The translations under genes were made by a program, and so were the position numbers. From assembly GCF_002750975.1 (NCBI RefSeq), contig NZ_PEJS01000001.1, positions 3,286,001 to 3,350,000 of the forward strand: a stretch of 64,000 nucleotides of DNA, written 5' to 3'. The stretch is from Stenotrophomonas indicatrix. GTDB taxonomy: Bacteria; Pseudomonadota; Gammaproteobacteria; Xanthomonadales; Xanthomonadaceae. Below, in pieces: positions 8,089-15,518 of this stretch. The notes below the pieces were generated by a model. It had not been told where the DNA came from, made no database searches, and saw nothing but the letters and a program-made list of their open reading frames with translations. Every line of letters begins with the position of its first letter. Positions within the stretch are counted from its first letter, which is position 1.

Positions 8089-9315
8089 TCAGCGCGCGGC
8101 GACGAACGCGGCAATCGCCGCGCGCAGGCGCTTCAGGCCTTCCGCCACTTCTTCGTCAGTGATGTTCAACGACGGCACGAAGCGCAGCACGTCCGGGCCA
8201 GCCTGCAGGGTCAACAGGCCCTGCTCCGCAGCGTGGTCGAGGATGGCACCGGCCTGGCCAGCGAACTCCTTGCTCAGCACCGCACCCAGCATCAGGCCGC
8301 GACCGCGCACCTCGCTGAACACCTTGAACTCATCGTTGATGCGGGCGAACCCATCGCGCAGCGCCTTCGACTGGCGGCTGACATTGGCTGCGATCTCGGC
8401 CGAGGCCAGCTTGCGCAGCGCCACGCGGGCGACGGCCGCGGCCAGCGGATTGCCGCCGAAGGTGGTGCCGTGGGCACCGAACTGCATGGTCTCGGCCACC
8501 TTCGGGCCGGCCAGCATCGCGCCGATCGGGAAACCACCACCCAGCGCCTTGGCCAGGGTCACCATGTCCGGCACCACGTCATCCTGCCAATGCGCGAACA
8601 AGGTACCGGTACGGCCCATGCCGGCCTGGATCTCGTCCAGCACCAGCAGTGCGTTGTGCTGGTCGCACAGTTCGCGCACGCGCTTGAGGAACCCGGACTT
8701 GGCCGGCATCACCCCGCCCTCGCCTTGGATCGGCTCCAGCATCACCGCCGCCACGTCGCCAGCGGCCATCGCCGTTTCCAGCTGAACTTCATCGTTGAAG
8801 TCGATGTAGCGGAAGCCCCCCGGCAGCGGCTCGTAGCCTTCCTGGTACTTCGGCTGCGCGGTGGCGGTCACCGCGCCCATGGTGCGGCCGTGGAAGCTGC
8901 CGCGGAAGGTGATGATCACGCGCTTGTCGGCCGGGCGGCCCTGGCTGGAGGCCCACTTGCGGACCATCTTGATCGCCACTTCGTTGGCTTCGGCGCCGGA
9001 GTTGCACAGGAACACGCGCTCGGCGAAGCGGCTGGCCTTCACCAGTTCCTCGGCCAGGTGCAGCGGCGGCGCGCTGTAGAACACGTTGCTGGTGTGCCAC
9101 AGCTTGCCGGCCTGTTCGACCAGCGCGGCGACCAGGTCCGGGTCGTTGTGGCCCAGGCCGCACACGGCGATGCCCGCGGCCAGATCGATGAACTCACGGC
9201 CCTGGCTGTCCCACACGCGGGCGCCCTGGCCTCGCTCCAGCACCACCTGGCGGGGCTTGTACACCGGCAGGTAGTAGTGCGACAGGGAGATCAGCGGATC
9301 GGTAGCGGCGGTCAT
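8089..9315 (-). CDS. argD: Acetylornithine/succinylornithine-type aminotransferase
   Basis: A 408-residue class III PLP aminotransferase. Seen: CNSGAEANEVAIKMVRKWA near residue 101, RGSFHGRTMGAVTAT near 140, LLVLDEIQAGMGRTG near 218 (PLP Asp) and VTLAKALGGGFPIG near 250 (Schiff-base Lys). In arginine synthesis ArgD transfers an amino group to N-acetylglutamate semialdehyde. Xanthomonads can use N-succinylated or N-acetylated routes, so ArgD versus AstC activity cannot be separated by eye. It stands alone, divergent from the channel gene. Confidence 0.88.
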   Translation of the reverse strand: MTAATDPLISLSHYYLPVYKPRQVVLERGQGARVWDSQGREFIDLAAGIAVCGLGHNDPDLVAALVEQAGKLWHTSNVFYSAPPLHLAEELVKASRFAERVFLCNSGAEANEVAIKMVRKWASSQGRPADKRVIITFRGSFHGRTMGAVTATAQPKYQEGYEPLPGGFRYIDFNDEVQLETAMAAGDVAAVMLEPIQGEGGVMPAKSGFLKRVRELCDQHNALLVLDEIQAGMGRTGTLFAHWQDDVVPDMVTLAKALGGGFPIGAMLAGPKVAETMQFGAHGTTFGGNPLAAAVARVALRKLASAEIAANVSRQSKALRDGFARINDEFKVFSEVRGRGLMLGAVLSKEFAGQAGAILDHAAEQGLLTLQAGPDVLRFVPSLNITDEEVAEGLKRLRAAIAAFVAAR

Positions 9316-9378
9316 GGCGGTCAGCAGGGTTCAGGAATGCCCATTCTCGCGCTGGAACCCGTGCGGCACAATGCACGC

Positions 9379-10251
9379 ATGCGACCGTTTTCCGCCCCCC
9401 AGCTGAACCCCGCCACCGAGACCGGCTGGCGCCGCCGGTGGTTCGACATCATCTACCGCCACGACAGCCGGCCCTCGCGCAATTTCGACCTGCTGCTGGT
9501 CTACGCGATCATCGCCAGCGTGCTGGTGGTGATGTTCGACAGCGTGCAACGCTTCCACATCGCCCATGCCGACTGGCTTTACGTGCTGGAATGGGGCTTC
9601 ACCATCCTGTTCACCGCCGAATACGTGCTGCGGCTGGTGGTGGTCAAGCGCCCGCTGCGCTACGCGGTGAGCATCTGGGGCATCATCGACCTGGCCTCGA
9701 TCCTGCCGACCTACCTGTCGCTGTTCATTCCCGGTGCGCAGAGCCTGCTGGTGGTGCGCGCACTGCGCATCCTGCGCGTGTTCCGCATCCTCAAGCTGAC
9801 CCGCTACATCGAAGAAAGCGGCGTGCTGATGCAGTCGCTGTGGCGCAGCCGGCGCAAGATCCTGCTGTTCCTGTTCACGGTGGTCACCATCACCATCATC
9901 GCCGGCACGCTGATGTACGTGATCGAGGGACCGAACCATGGCTTCACCAGCATTCCCAGCAGCATGTACTGGGCGGTGGTGACGATGGCCACGGTCGGCT
10001 TCGGCGACATCGTGCCGCAGACCGTGCTCGGCCGCTTCGTCACCTCGGTGCTGATCCTGATCGGTTACAGCATCATCGCCGTGCCCACCGGCATCTACAC
10101 CGCCGAACTGGCCAGCACCATGCGCGATGCCGAGCTGGCCGCGCGCCGCGATGCACGTGGCTGCCCGCATTGCGGGCTGGAGGGCCACGAGCCGGATGCG
10201 CGGCACTGCCGCAAGTGTGGCGGACCGTTGCCGGATACGTTCAGCCACTGA
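9379..10251 (+). CDS. Voltage-gated-type K+ channel with C-terminal zinc ribbon
   Basis: A 290-residue inner-membrane ion channel. Six segments are recognisable: S1 LLVYAIIASVLVVMF, S2 YVLEWGFTILFTAEYVL, S3 SIWGIIDLASILPTYL, an S4 with arginines every third residue (RALRILRVFRILK), S5 ILLFLFTVVTITIIA, then the pore with filter TVGFGD near residue 206 and S6 SVLILIGYSIIAVPTGIY. The cytoplasmic tail ends in a zinc-ribbon-like CPHC...CRKCGG near residues 261-280. ATG 9379 is chosen. An in-frame ATG at 9337 would add 14 residues. Confidence 0.9.
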   Translation: MRPFSAPQLNPATETGWRRRWFDIIYRHDSRPSRNFDLLLVYAIIASVLVVMFDSVQRFHIAHADWLYVLEWGFTILFTAEYVLRLVVVKRPLRYAVSIWGIIDLASILPTYLSLFIPGAQSLLVVRALRILRVFRILKLTRYIEESGVLMQSLWRSRRKILLFLFTVVTITIIAGTLMYVIEGPNHGFTSIPSSMYWAVVTMATVGFGDIVPQTVLGRFVTSVLILIGYSIIAVPTGIYTAELASTMRDAELAARRDARGCPHCGLEGHEPDARHCRKCGGPLPDTFSH

Positions 10252-10293
10252 CGATGAGCGCGGCCGACGGCCGGCCCCACCATAGCCAGCACA

Positions 10294-10317
10294 GTAGATC
10301 CACGCCATGCGTGGATG
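10294..10317 (+). repeat. SMAG-type REP element
   Basis: GTAG + ATCCACGCCATGCGTGGAT in the 187-base gap between convergent genes. Two weaker palindromes follow: a GGTGCGAACC/GGTCCGCACC type near 10338-10362, and a GGATGGATAC...GCATCCATCC pair near 10390-10420. Confidence 0.85.
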
Positions 10318-10438
10318 AAGCCCCACCGGAGCCATCGCGGTGCGAACCAAGGTCCGCACCCACCAAAGGCACACATCAGATCCGCGCGATGGATGGATAC
10401 GGCGTCCCGCATCCATCCATCGAAGTCGACCCACTGGC

Positions 10439-11386
10439 TCAATTCATGCGATTGCTGGTGGTCACCAGATCGTTGTAGGCGGCGACCACTTTCGACTGCG
10501 CCCCGTCCGGTGCAGTCAGCATGCTGCCCTTCGCCTCGAGATCTTCCTGCAGCTCACGCGCGGTGAACGGCTTGCCCGATGCCAACCGGTCGATACGGCG
10601 TCCGGCATCGCGCACCAGCACATCGGCCGAGCGCTGCACATGCGCCCACATCGGGTTGTCCTTGCCTACGCCGGCGCTCTGCATTTCGGCCAGCATCGCC
10701 TGGTAGGCGGCCAACTGCCGACGGGCCTCGGTCAGCTCCGGCTCGTCGCCCTGCAGGACCATCACCAGCTGCTTGCCGTCACCGATCATGCGCAGGTGGT
10801 AGTACGCCAGTGAACGACCTTCGTCCGCTTCGATCTGCTTGAGCTGCGCGGCACGGCGTTCCTCCTCGTTCTTCTCCAGCGCCGCATCCAGGGCCTCGCT
10901 GGCCTTGAAGAAGTCAGCGTAGGCCTGCATCAGCGGCGCATGCTGCGCGCGCATGCCTTCGCCGTTGTCGCGCCGATAGTCCTCACGGGTGAAGTAGCCA
11001 TCAGCGCGTTCGATCAGCGCATTCAACGACTGGAAGGCCGTCTGGTACTGCCGCACCGGCTCATCCAGCGGCGTGGCCGGCGTCCGGGCCAATGCATCGG
11101 TCAGCGGTTGGCCACAGTACTCGACACGATGCGACAGCACCTTGCCCGGCGAGCGCGGCTGCGCTTCCTTGCCCGTCGGCCCGGCTTCGGGATCCTTGAT
11201 CCAGCCGGTATAGGTCTGGAAGCCCTCGTGGATGGGCTGTTCGACGCCGTTGTAGCACTCGATGTAGGCGTTGATCTTCTGCAGGCCCGGATCGGCCACC
11301 GCCAGTCCTGTCGATCCGTTGCAACCAGAGAGGGCGGCGGCAGCGCCGAGCATAAGCAGAGAAAGTACACGCGCGGAAGAATTCAA
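10439..11386 (-). CDS. YiiG-like (DUF3829) lipoprotein, copy 1
   Basis: A 315-residue predicted lipoprotein (lipobox AAALSGC near residue 21). The mature part is helical with no membrane segment. The opening KINAYIECYNGVEQPIHEGF and the GWIKDPEAGPTGKE segment match the DUF3829/YiiG pattern and are repeated in the next gene. Function is unknown. The start is inferred as TTG at 11386, because AAGGA lies six bases before it and it gives a proper signal peptide. An ATG at 11419 would place 11 extra residues ahead without a ribosome site. It is a paralog of the adjacent gene and probably arose by tandem duplication. Confidence 0.7.
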   Translation of the reverse strand: MNSSARVLSLLMLGAAAALSGCNGSTGLAVADPGLQKINAYIECYNGVEQPIHEGFQTYTGWIKDPEAGPTGKEAQPRSPGKVLSHRVEYCGQPLTDALARTPATPLDEPVRQYQTAFQSLNALIERADGYFTREDYRRDNGEGMRAQHAPLMQAYADFFKASEALDAALEKNEEERRAAQLKQIEADEGRSLAYYHLRMIGDGKQLVMVLQGDEPELTEARRQLAAYQAMLAEMQSAGVGKDNPMWAHVQRSADVLVRDAGRRIDRLASGKPFTARELQEDLEAKGSMLTAPDGAQSKVVAAYNDLVTTSNRMN

Positions 11387-11543
11387 ACCGGTTCCTTGCA
11401 GATAAGAGACGGCGCACATTCTCGCGCGCGGTGGAACAGCCCGCATACGCGGACGCCGATGCCATTGAGACGACGGGACACCCCATCCTTCACGTCGCAA
11501 TCAGCCAGGTCGAATGCGACAAAAGTGGGGGCAGTGCGCCGGA

Positions 11544-12536
11544 TTACTGGCGATTGCTCTGGAACACCAGTGCGTTGTAGATGTGCAGCAGTCGCCCGGT
11601 CGAGCCGCTCGGCGCCATCGACGGCGACGCCAGCATCCTCTGCTCGAAATCGGTGTACGGAACCTTGTCGCTGACCCGCTGCAGCCGCTCCTTGCCTTCG
11701 CGGCGGAAGTTCTCGGCCTCGCGTTCGAAGCTGTTCCAGTCCAGCTTGCCCGGCTCCTGATCGGCCACCTTGGCATGCGCTTCGTCGGAAATGCGGTTGA
11801 AGGCGTCCAGTCGCTCCCGTGCCCGGGCCACGTCGAAGTCGTCCTCGCCCATCATCTCCATGATCGCTTTCGCTTCCAGCATCATCGCCAGTCGGTAGTA
11901 CTCGCGGGTGCGCCCTTCGGCCTGCTCCAGCGCCTTGAGCTGTTCGCGCTGGGCAGCGTCGTTCTGGCGCTCCAGTTCGGCGTTGAACGTTTCACTGGCA
12001 ACGACGAAATCCTTGAAGGCGGCCATCAATGGCGCGTGCAGCTGCTTGCCCTTGGCAAACCCGTCGTCTTCGTAGTCCTGGCGATCGTAGTAGTCGTGCG
12101 CGTCCTTGCTGATCGGCACCAGGGCCTTCAGCGCCTGCTGATAGCGACCCGCAGCGGCATCGAGATCGGCAAGCGCCGGCTTGGCAGCCATCGCCTCGGT
12201 CACGGGGGCGTCGCATTGCTTCATGTCGTAATCGCCGATCTCGAACGGTCCGTACACGTTCGTCTCGCGCCCGCTCGGGCCGGCGTCCACGTCCTTGATC
12301 CAGCGCGTGTAGGTCTGGATGCTGCCGTGCGTCTTCGAATCAAGCGCGTTGAAGCAGCCGATGTAGGCGTTGAGCTTTGCGGTCAACTGCTGTTGGGCGT
12401 CAGCCGGCGCCGTGCTGGCCTCCGGCTTGCCGGCGGAACCCGCGTCGCCGTCGGTTGCGGGCGCCTTGCCACCACAGGCAGCCAGAAGAAGCGACAGCGA
12501 AGCGGCGAGCGCCGCGATGGAAAGAGTACGTGACAT
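11544..12536 (-). CDS. YiiG-like (DUF3829) lipoprotein, copy 2
   Basis: A 330-residue predicted lipoprotein starting MSRTLSIAALAASLSLLLAAC (the Cys is the lipidation site). A low-complexity Gly/Ala/Asp linker follows, then a helical domain: KLNAYIGCFNALDSKTHGSI, TYTRWIKDVDAGPSGRE, and a C-terminal YNALVFQSNRQ that parallels copy 1's YNDLVTTSNRMN. Both copies end in the same motif, so they are full-length paralogs. It lies 157 bases upstream of copy 1 in the direction of transcription, so co-transcription is possible. No enzymatic motif is seen. Confidence 0.72.
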   Translation of the reverse strand: MSRTLSIAALAASLSLLLAACGGKAPATDGDAGSAGKPEASTAPADAQQQLTAKLNAYIGCFNALDSKTHGSIQTYTRWIKDVDAGPSGRETNVYGPFEIGDYDMKQCDAPVTEAMAAKPALADLDAAAGRYQQALKALVPISKDAHDYYDRQDYEDDGFAKGKQLHAPLMAAFKDFVVASETFNAELERQNDAAQREQLKALEQAEGRTREYYRLAMMLEAKAIMEMMGEDDFDVARARERLDAFNRISDEAHAKVADQEPGKLDWNSFEREAENFRREGKERLQRVSDKVPYTDFEQRMLASPSMAPSGSTGRLLHIYNALVFQSNRQ

Positions 12537-12628
12537 GGGCTCACATCCCTGTTGAAAACGATTACAGCCGCGCATTCTAGCGCAGCGGGCCGAAGGCGGC
12601 AGCCATCGGCCTTTCCCTACCGGCAGGC

Positions 12629-13447
12629 TCAATCCAGGAACAGATCCGGCAGCAACGGACGCGACGCATCCACCGCATACCCGGAAAGATCGGTCACGCC
12701 AGCTTCGGCCAGCACCTCGTCATCGATCAGGAAACGGCCGTGGAAACCTGCCGCCTCGCGCACCAGCACCGCGTGTGCAGCGTCGGCCATGATCTGCGGC
12801 GTGCGGCAGCCGCTGACGTCCACGCCGGGAATCATGTTGATCGCATCGGTCGCAATGACCGTGCGCGGCCACAGCGCATTGACCGCCACGCCCTGCGGGC
12901 CGAACTCGGCGGCCAGGCCGAGGGTGACAAAGCTCATGCCCATCTTCGCCAGCGTGTAGCCGGTATGCGCGCCCCACCACTTGGGCTCGAGGCTCGGCGG
13001 CGGCGCGAGGGTCAGGATATGCGGGTTCGGCGCCTGCAGCAGGTACGGCAGGCAGGCCTGCGCGCACAGGAAGCTGCCGCGCGAATTGACCTGCTGCATC
13101 AGGTCGAAGCGCTTCATCGGCGTGTCCAGGGTGCCGCGCAACCAGATGGCGCTGGCGTTGTTGACCAGGATGTCGATGCCACCGAACGTGTCCACGGCGG
13201 CAGCAACGGCCGCCTGCACCTGGTCTTCTTCGCGGATGTCGCACTTCAGCGCAAGGCCCTGGCCACCGGCTGCAGTGACGGCCTCGGCAGCACTGTGGAT
13301 GGTGCCCGGCAGCTTCGGATTGGGCACCGACGACTTGGCGGCAATGGCGACGTTGGCGCCGTCACGCGCGGCCCGCAGCGCGATCGCCAGGCCGATGCCA
13401 CGCGAGGCACCGGTGATGAAAAGGGTTTTGCCCTGCAGACTGCCCAC
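12629..13447 (-). CDS. SDR family oxidoreductase (HSDL2-like)
   Basis: A 272-residue short-chain dehydrogenase. Seen: the cofactor loop TGASRGIG near residue 12, the NNAS motif near 96, and YTLAK (catalytic Tyr and Lys) near 161-165. The insertion after the second strand (AAKSSVPNPKLPGTIHSAA) and the WPRTVIATDA segment are typical of the HSDL2-like class, whose substrate is unknown. GTG at 13447 is chosen because TGGAG lies eight bases before it. A GTG three codons upstream would be too close. It stands alone between the lipoprotein genes. Confidence 0.85.
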   Translation of the reverse strand: MGSLQGKTLFITGASRGIGLAIALRAARDGANVAIAAKSSVPNPKLPGTIHSAAEAVTAAGGQGLALKCDIREEDQVQAAVAAAVDTFGGIDILVNNASAIWLRGTLDTPMKRFDLMQQVNSRGSFLCAQACLPYLLQAPNPHILTLAPPPSLEPKWWGAHTGYTLAKMGMSFVTLGLAAEFGPQGVAVNALWPRTVIATDAINMIPGVDVSGCRTPQIMADAAHAVLVREAAGFHGRFLIDDEVLAEAGVTDLSGYAVDASRPLLPDLFLD

Positions 13448-13554
13448 GTTCCACACTCCAGCGTATGCAATGAGCCGCTAGTATGCCGCGCCGACGCGGA
13501 GTTCACCGCACGTTGACGATACTGGCGCCCCGGTCACTGCACGAGGTCCATGCC

Positions 13555-14238
13555 ATGCGCTGTTCCCGCCTGTTGTTGCCTGCCCTGGGCCTAGCCCTGC
13601 TCACCGCCTGCCAGGGCCGCTCGCCCGAACCCGGCAGCGCGCCGGCCAAGGATGACGCCGCCAGCGTCGACAAGGCCACCGGTGATGGCAAGCTGCGCTG
13701 GAGCGAGGCCGTTGTCTGGGATGGTGACCTCAACGCCTGCCGCCAGGGCGACAGCGCGGCCACCCGCGATTGCCTGCGCGATGCGATGCGGTCCGGTGGG
13801 GCCAGTGCCGATGCGGTCACTGCGGCCGAGCAGCTGTCCACCGGTGGCGAACTAGCCTACGTGACCGCCTGGCATGAACACGACGGCCTGGGCGTGGCCA
13901 CCGTCGAGTATCCCTTCCGCGCCAATACCAATGAAGGCACGCGCCTGGTCGATGCCGCAGGCAAGCGTATCGACGTGGATGCGGTGCAGCTGGACGACAC
14001 GCTGCGCGCCGATCCCGGCGTGCAGGAGGCGCTCAAGGCGCATCCGCAGGCCACGCCGTTCGCGCCGGCGCAGGCCGCGGGTACCGCAGCGCTGGATGGG
14101 GGCGGCATCCGCCTGCTGTACCGCACGCCGCTGCGCGACTGCCATGCGTGCCCGGACGTGGGCCAGCTGCAGATCGGCTATGACTTCGATGGCAAGCGCA
14201 ACTTCATCGGCCAGCAGGTGGTGCCGGTGACGCCGTAG
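13555..14238 (+). CDS. Hypothetical lipoprotein
   Basis: A 227-residue predicted lipoprotein: MRCSRLLLPALGLALLTAC with lipidation at Cys19, then an acidic Pro/Ala/Asp linker. The mature domain has two Cys pairs (LNACRQGDSAATRDC and CHACPDV), suggesting disulfides in the periplasm. The ending LQIGYDFDGKRNFIGQQVV looks like a beta strand pair. I do not recognise the family. The gene's TAG stop is the TAG of a GTAG followed by the stem TTGCCGC/GCGGCAA, as for several other genes here. Confidence 0.7.
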   Translation: MRCSRLLLPALGLALLTACQGRSPEPGSAPAKDDAASVDKATGDGKLRWSEAVVWDGDLNACRQGDSAATRDCLRDAMRSGGASADAVTAAEQLSTGGELAYVTAWHEHDGLGVATVEYPFRANTNEGTRLVDAAGKRIDVDAVQLDDTLRADPGVQEALKAHPQATPFAPAQAAGTAALDGGGIRLLYRTPLRDCHACPDVGQLQIGYDFDGKRNFIGQQVVPVTP

Positions 14239-14289
14239 GGGTTTGCCGCGCCATGCGGCAACGCGCACCCACGCCTGGCGCGGATCTAC
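14235..14289. repeat. Two GTAG palindromes shared by convergent stop codons
   Basis: A forward GTAG at 14235-14238 precedes TTGCCGCGCCATGCGGCAA. A reverse GTAG (CTAC at 14286-14289) caps a degenerate ACCCACGCCTGGCGCGGAT element. Each TAG is the stop codon of the gene running into it: the lipoprotein from the left and DUF2867 from the right. Confidence 0.65.
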
Positions 14290-14774
14290 TGATATCCGCG
14301 CACCTGCTTGCTCAGCAGGTGCGGCGCGATCCATCGATGCACCGGTGCCACCGGCAGCATGTACAGGCGGCCGAACGCGTTGTGGGTGTGCACCACCGTC
14401 GCCACTTCCAACATATCGCCGTGCCATTGCAGCGCCAGCTGCACGCGCAGATGGCGGTCGTTGTCTTCCAGCACGATGGCATCCTCGTCCAGCGCCTGCA
14501 GGGTGAAGATCCCGAGGCGTTGCCCGGGCTGCGGGTCGGCGGTCTGCTGCACTCCGCGCAGCGAGCCCAGATCCTTCATGCCCAGCAGCCGCATGACCCT
14601 GTTGCGCAGCGCCATCAGTCCATCGAACCAGCCGGGCACCGTCGCGGCCATATCGCGGTAGGCCTGCAGCGCCGAACGGCCGTTGCGCGGCGCCGCCTCT
14701 TGGCAGGCATGGACGAAATCGGCACCCGGCAGTTGCGAACGCAGCACGCTGCCTTCGCTCAGCTGGGCGCTCAC
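14286..14774 (-). CDS. DUF2867 domain-containing protein
   Basis: A 162-residue protein with the DUF2867 pattern: ADFVHACQEAA, a WFDGLMALRNRVMRLLGMK segment near residue 50, and the C-terminal ATVVHTHNAFGRLYMLPV. The last part resembles the polyketide-cyclase-like/START fold ending seen in the family. No activity is known. It begins with GTG at 14774, overlapping the upstream kinase stop by four bases (GTGA), so the two proteins are made from one message. The stop codon lies in a GTAG repeat. Confidence 0.8.
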   Translation of the reverse strand: MSAQLSEGSVLRSQLPGADFVHACQEAAPRNGRSALQAYRDMAATVPGWFDGLMALRNRVMRLLGMKDLGSLRGVQQTADPQPGQRLGIFTLQALDEDAIVLEDNDRHLRVQLALQWHGDMLEVATVVHTHNAFGRLYMLPVAPVHRWIAPHLLSKQVRGYQ

Positions 14775-15433
14775 GGCTTGGGGCCCTGCCCTTCGTTGTC
14801 TTCCCAATGCAGGATGCGGCGGGTGACGAAGCGGTAGACCGGCTTGCCGGTGGCGAACCAGAGATCGCGCACCCACGACGTGCGCTTGAGCACGCGCTTC
14901 TCCACCGGCGTCAGCGACTCCCGGCAGTACATGCGCTTGTGCTTGAGCAGGTGGCGCAGGTCCTCGCGCGCCAACAAGCGCATCCAGCGCGAGCGCGGGT
15001 CGCCGATCACTGCCAGCTGGAAGTCGATCAGGGCCGGTCGACCGTCCTCGGTCACCAGCCAGTTGGCTTCCTTGGCCAGGTCGTTGTGGGCCACACCGCG
15101 CCGATGCAGCTGCTGCAGCAGGCGGCGTGCGGCGCGGAACCAGGCAACTTCACCACGCGGCGGGCGCCGGTACATCGCATCGCCGGCCATGAAGCTGCGG
15201 TCGAGGTGGCGGCCATCCCAGTCCAGCAGTTGCGGCACATCGGCCATGCCGTGGATATGGCGCAATGCGCGCGCTTCGCGTCGCGCCAACCACCACGCAG
15301 GCAACCGCAGCCACAGCGGCGTGGCCCCCAGATCGCGGCGCACGAAGGGGCCTTCAGGGCCCTGCACGAGGAGGATCCGGCCGAAACTGTCGGCCTTCAG
15401 TGCATGCGTTGGCGCGTCATTGGATACAGGCAT
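14771..15433 (-). CDS. RIO/Kdo-kinase-like protein kinase
   Basis: A 220-residue small kinase-fold protein. The catalytic loop GVAHNDLAKEANWL near residue 115 (Asp base and Asn) and the metal-binding ALIDFQLA near 134 are intact. The N-lobe is short. Such proteins are annotated as RIO1-like or lipopolysaccharide-core kinases, and the substrate here is unknown. The following HLLKHKRMYCRESLTPVEKRVLKRTSW is basic and may face the membrane or nucleic acid. Translationally coupled to the DUF2867 gene. Confidence 0.8.
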   Translation of the reverse strand: MPVSNDAPTHALKADSFGRILLVQGPEGPFVRRDLGATPLWLRLPAWWLARREARALRHIHGMADVPQLLDWDGRHLDRSFMAGDAMYRRPPRGEVAWFRAARRLLQQLHRRGVAHNDLAKEANWLVTEDGRPALIDFQLAVIGDPRSRWMRLLAREDLRHLLKHKRMYCRESLTPVEKRVLKRTSWVRDLWFATGKPVYRFVTRRILHWEDNEGQGPKP

Positions 15434-15506
15434 GGCGACATTCTAGGCGATGCCGCCGGTTGCAAACGGTCACCAAGCGGCTGGGAACCAGTCACCTTCA
15501 CGCCCC

Positions 15507-15512
15507 TATAAT
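15507..15512 (+). promoter_or_regulatory. -10 element next to a start codon
   Basis: A perfect TATAAT ends seven bases before the ATG at 15519, and no Shine-Dalgarno sequence lies between. This suggests a leaderless message. No clear -35 is seen. Confidence 0.5.
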
Positions 15513-15518
15513 CGGGCA

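Noticed and set aside
8233..9378. Extension of the K+ channel gene 382 codons upstream
   Set aside because: The extra part is antisense to argD, rich in His/Arg/Gly, and not preceded by a ribosome site. The channel family starts at the chosen ATG.
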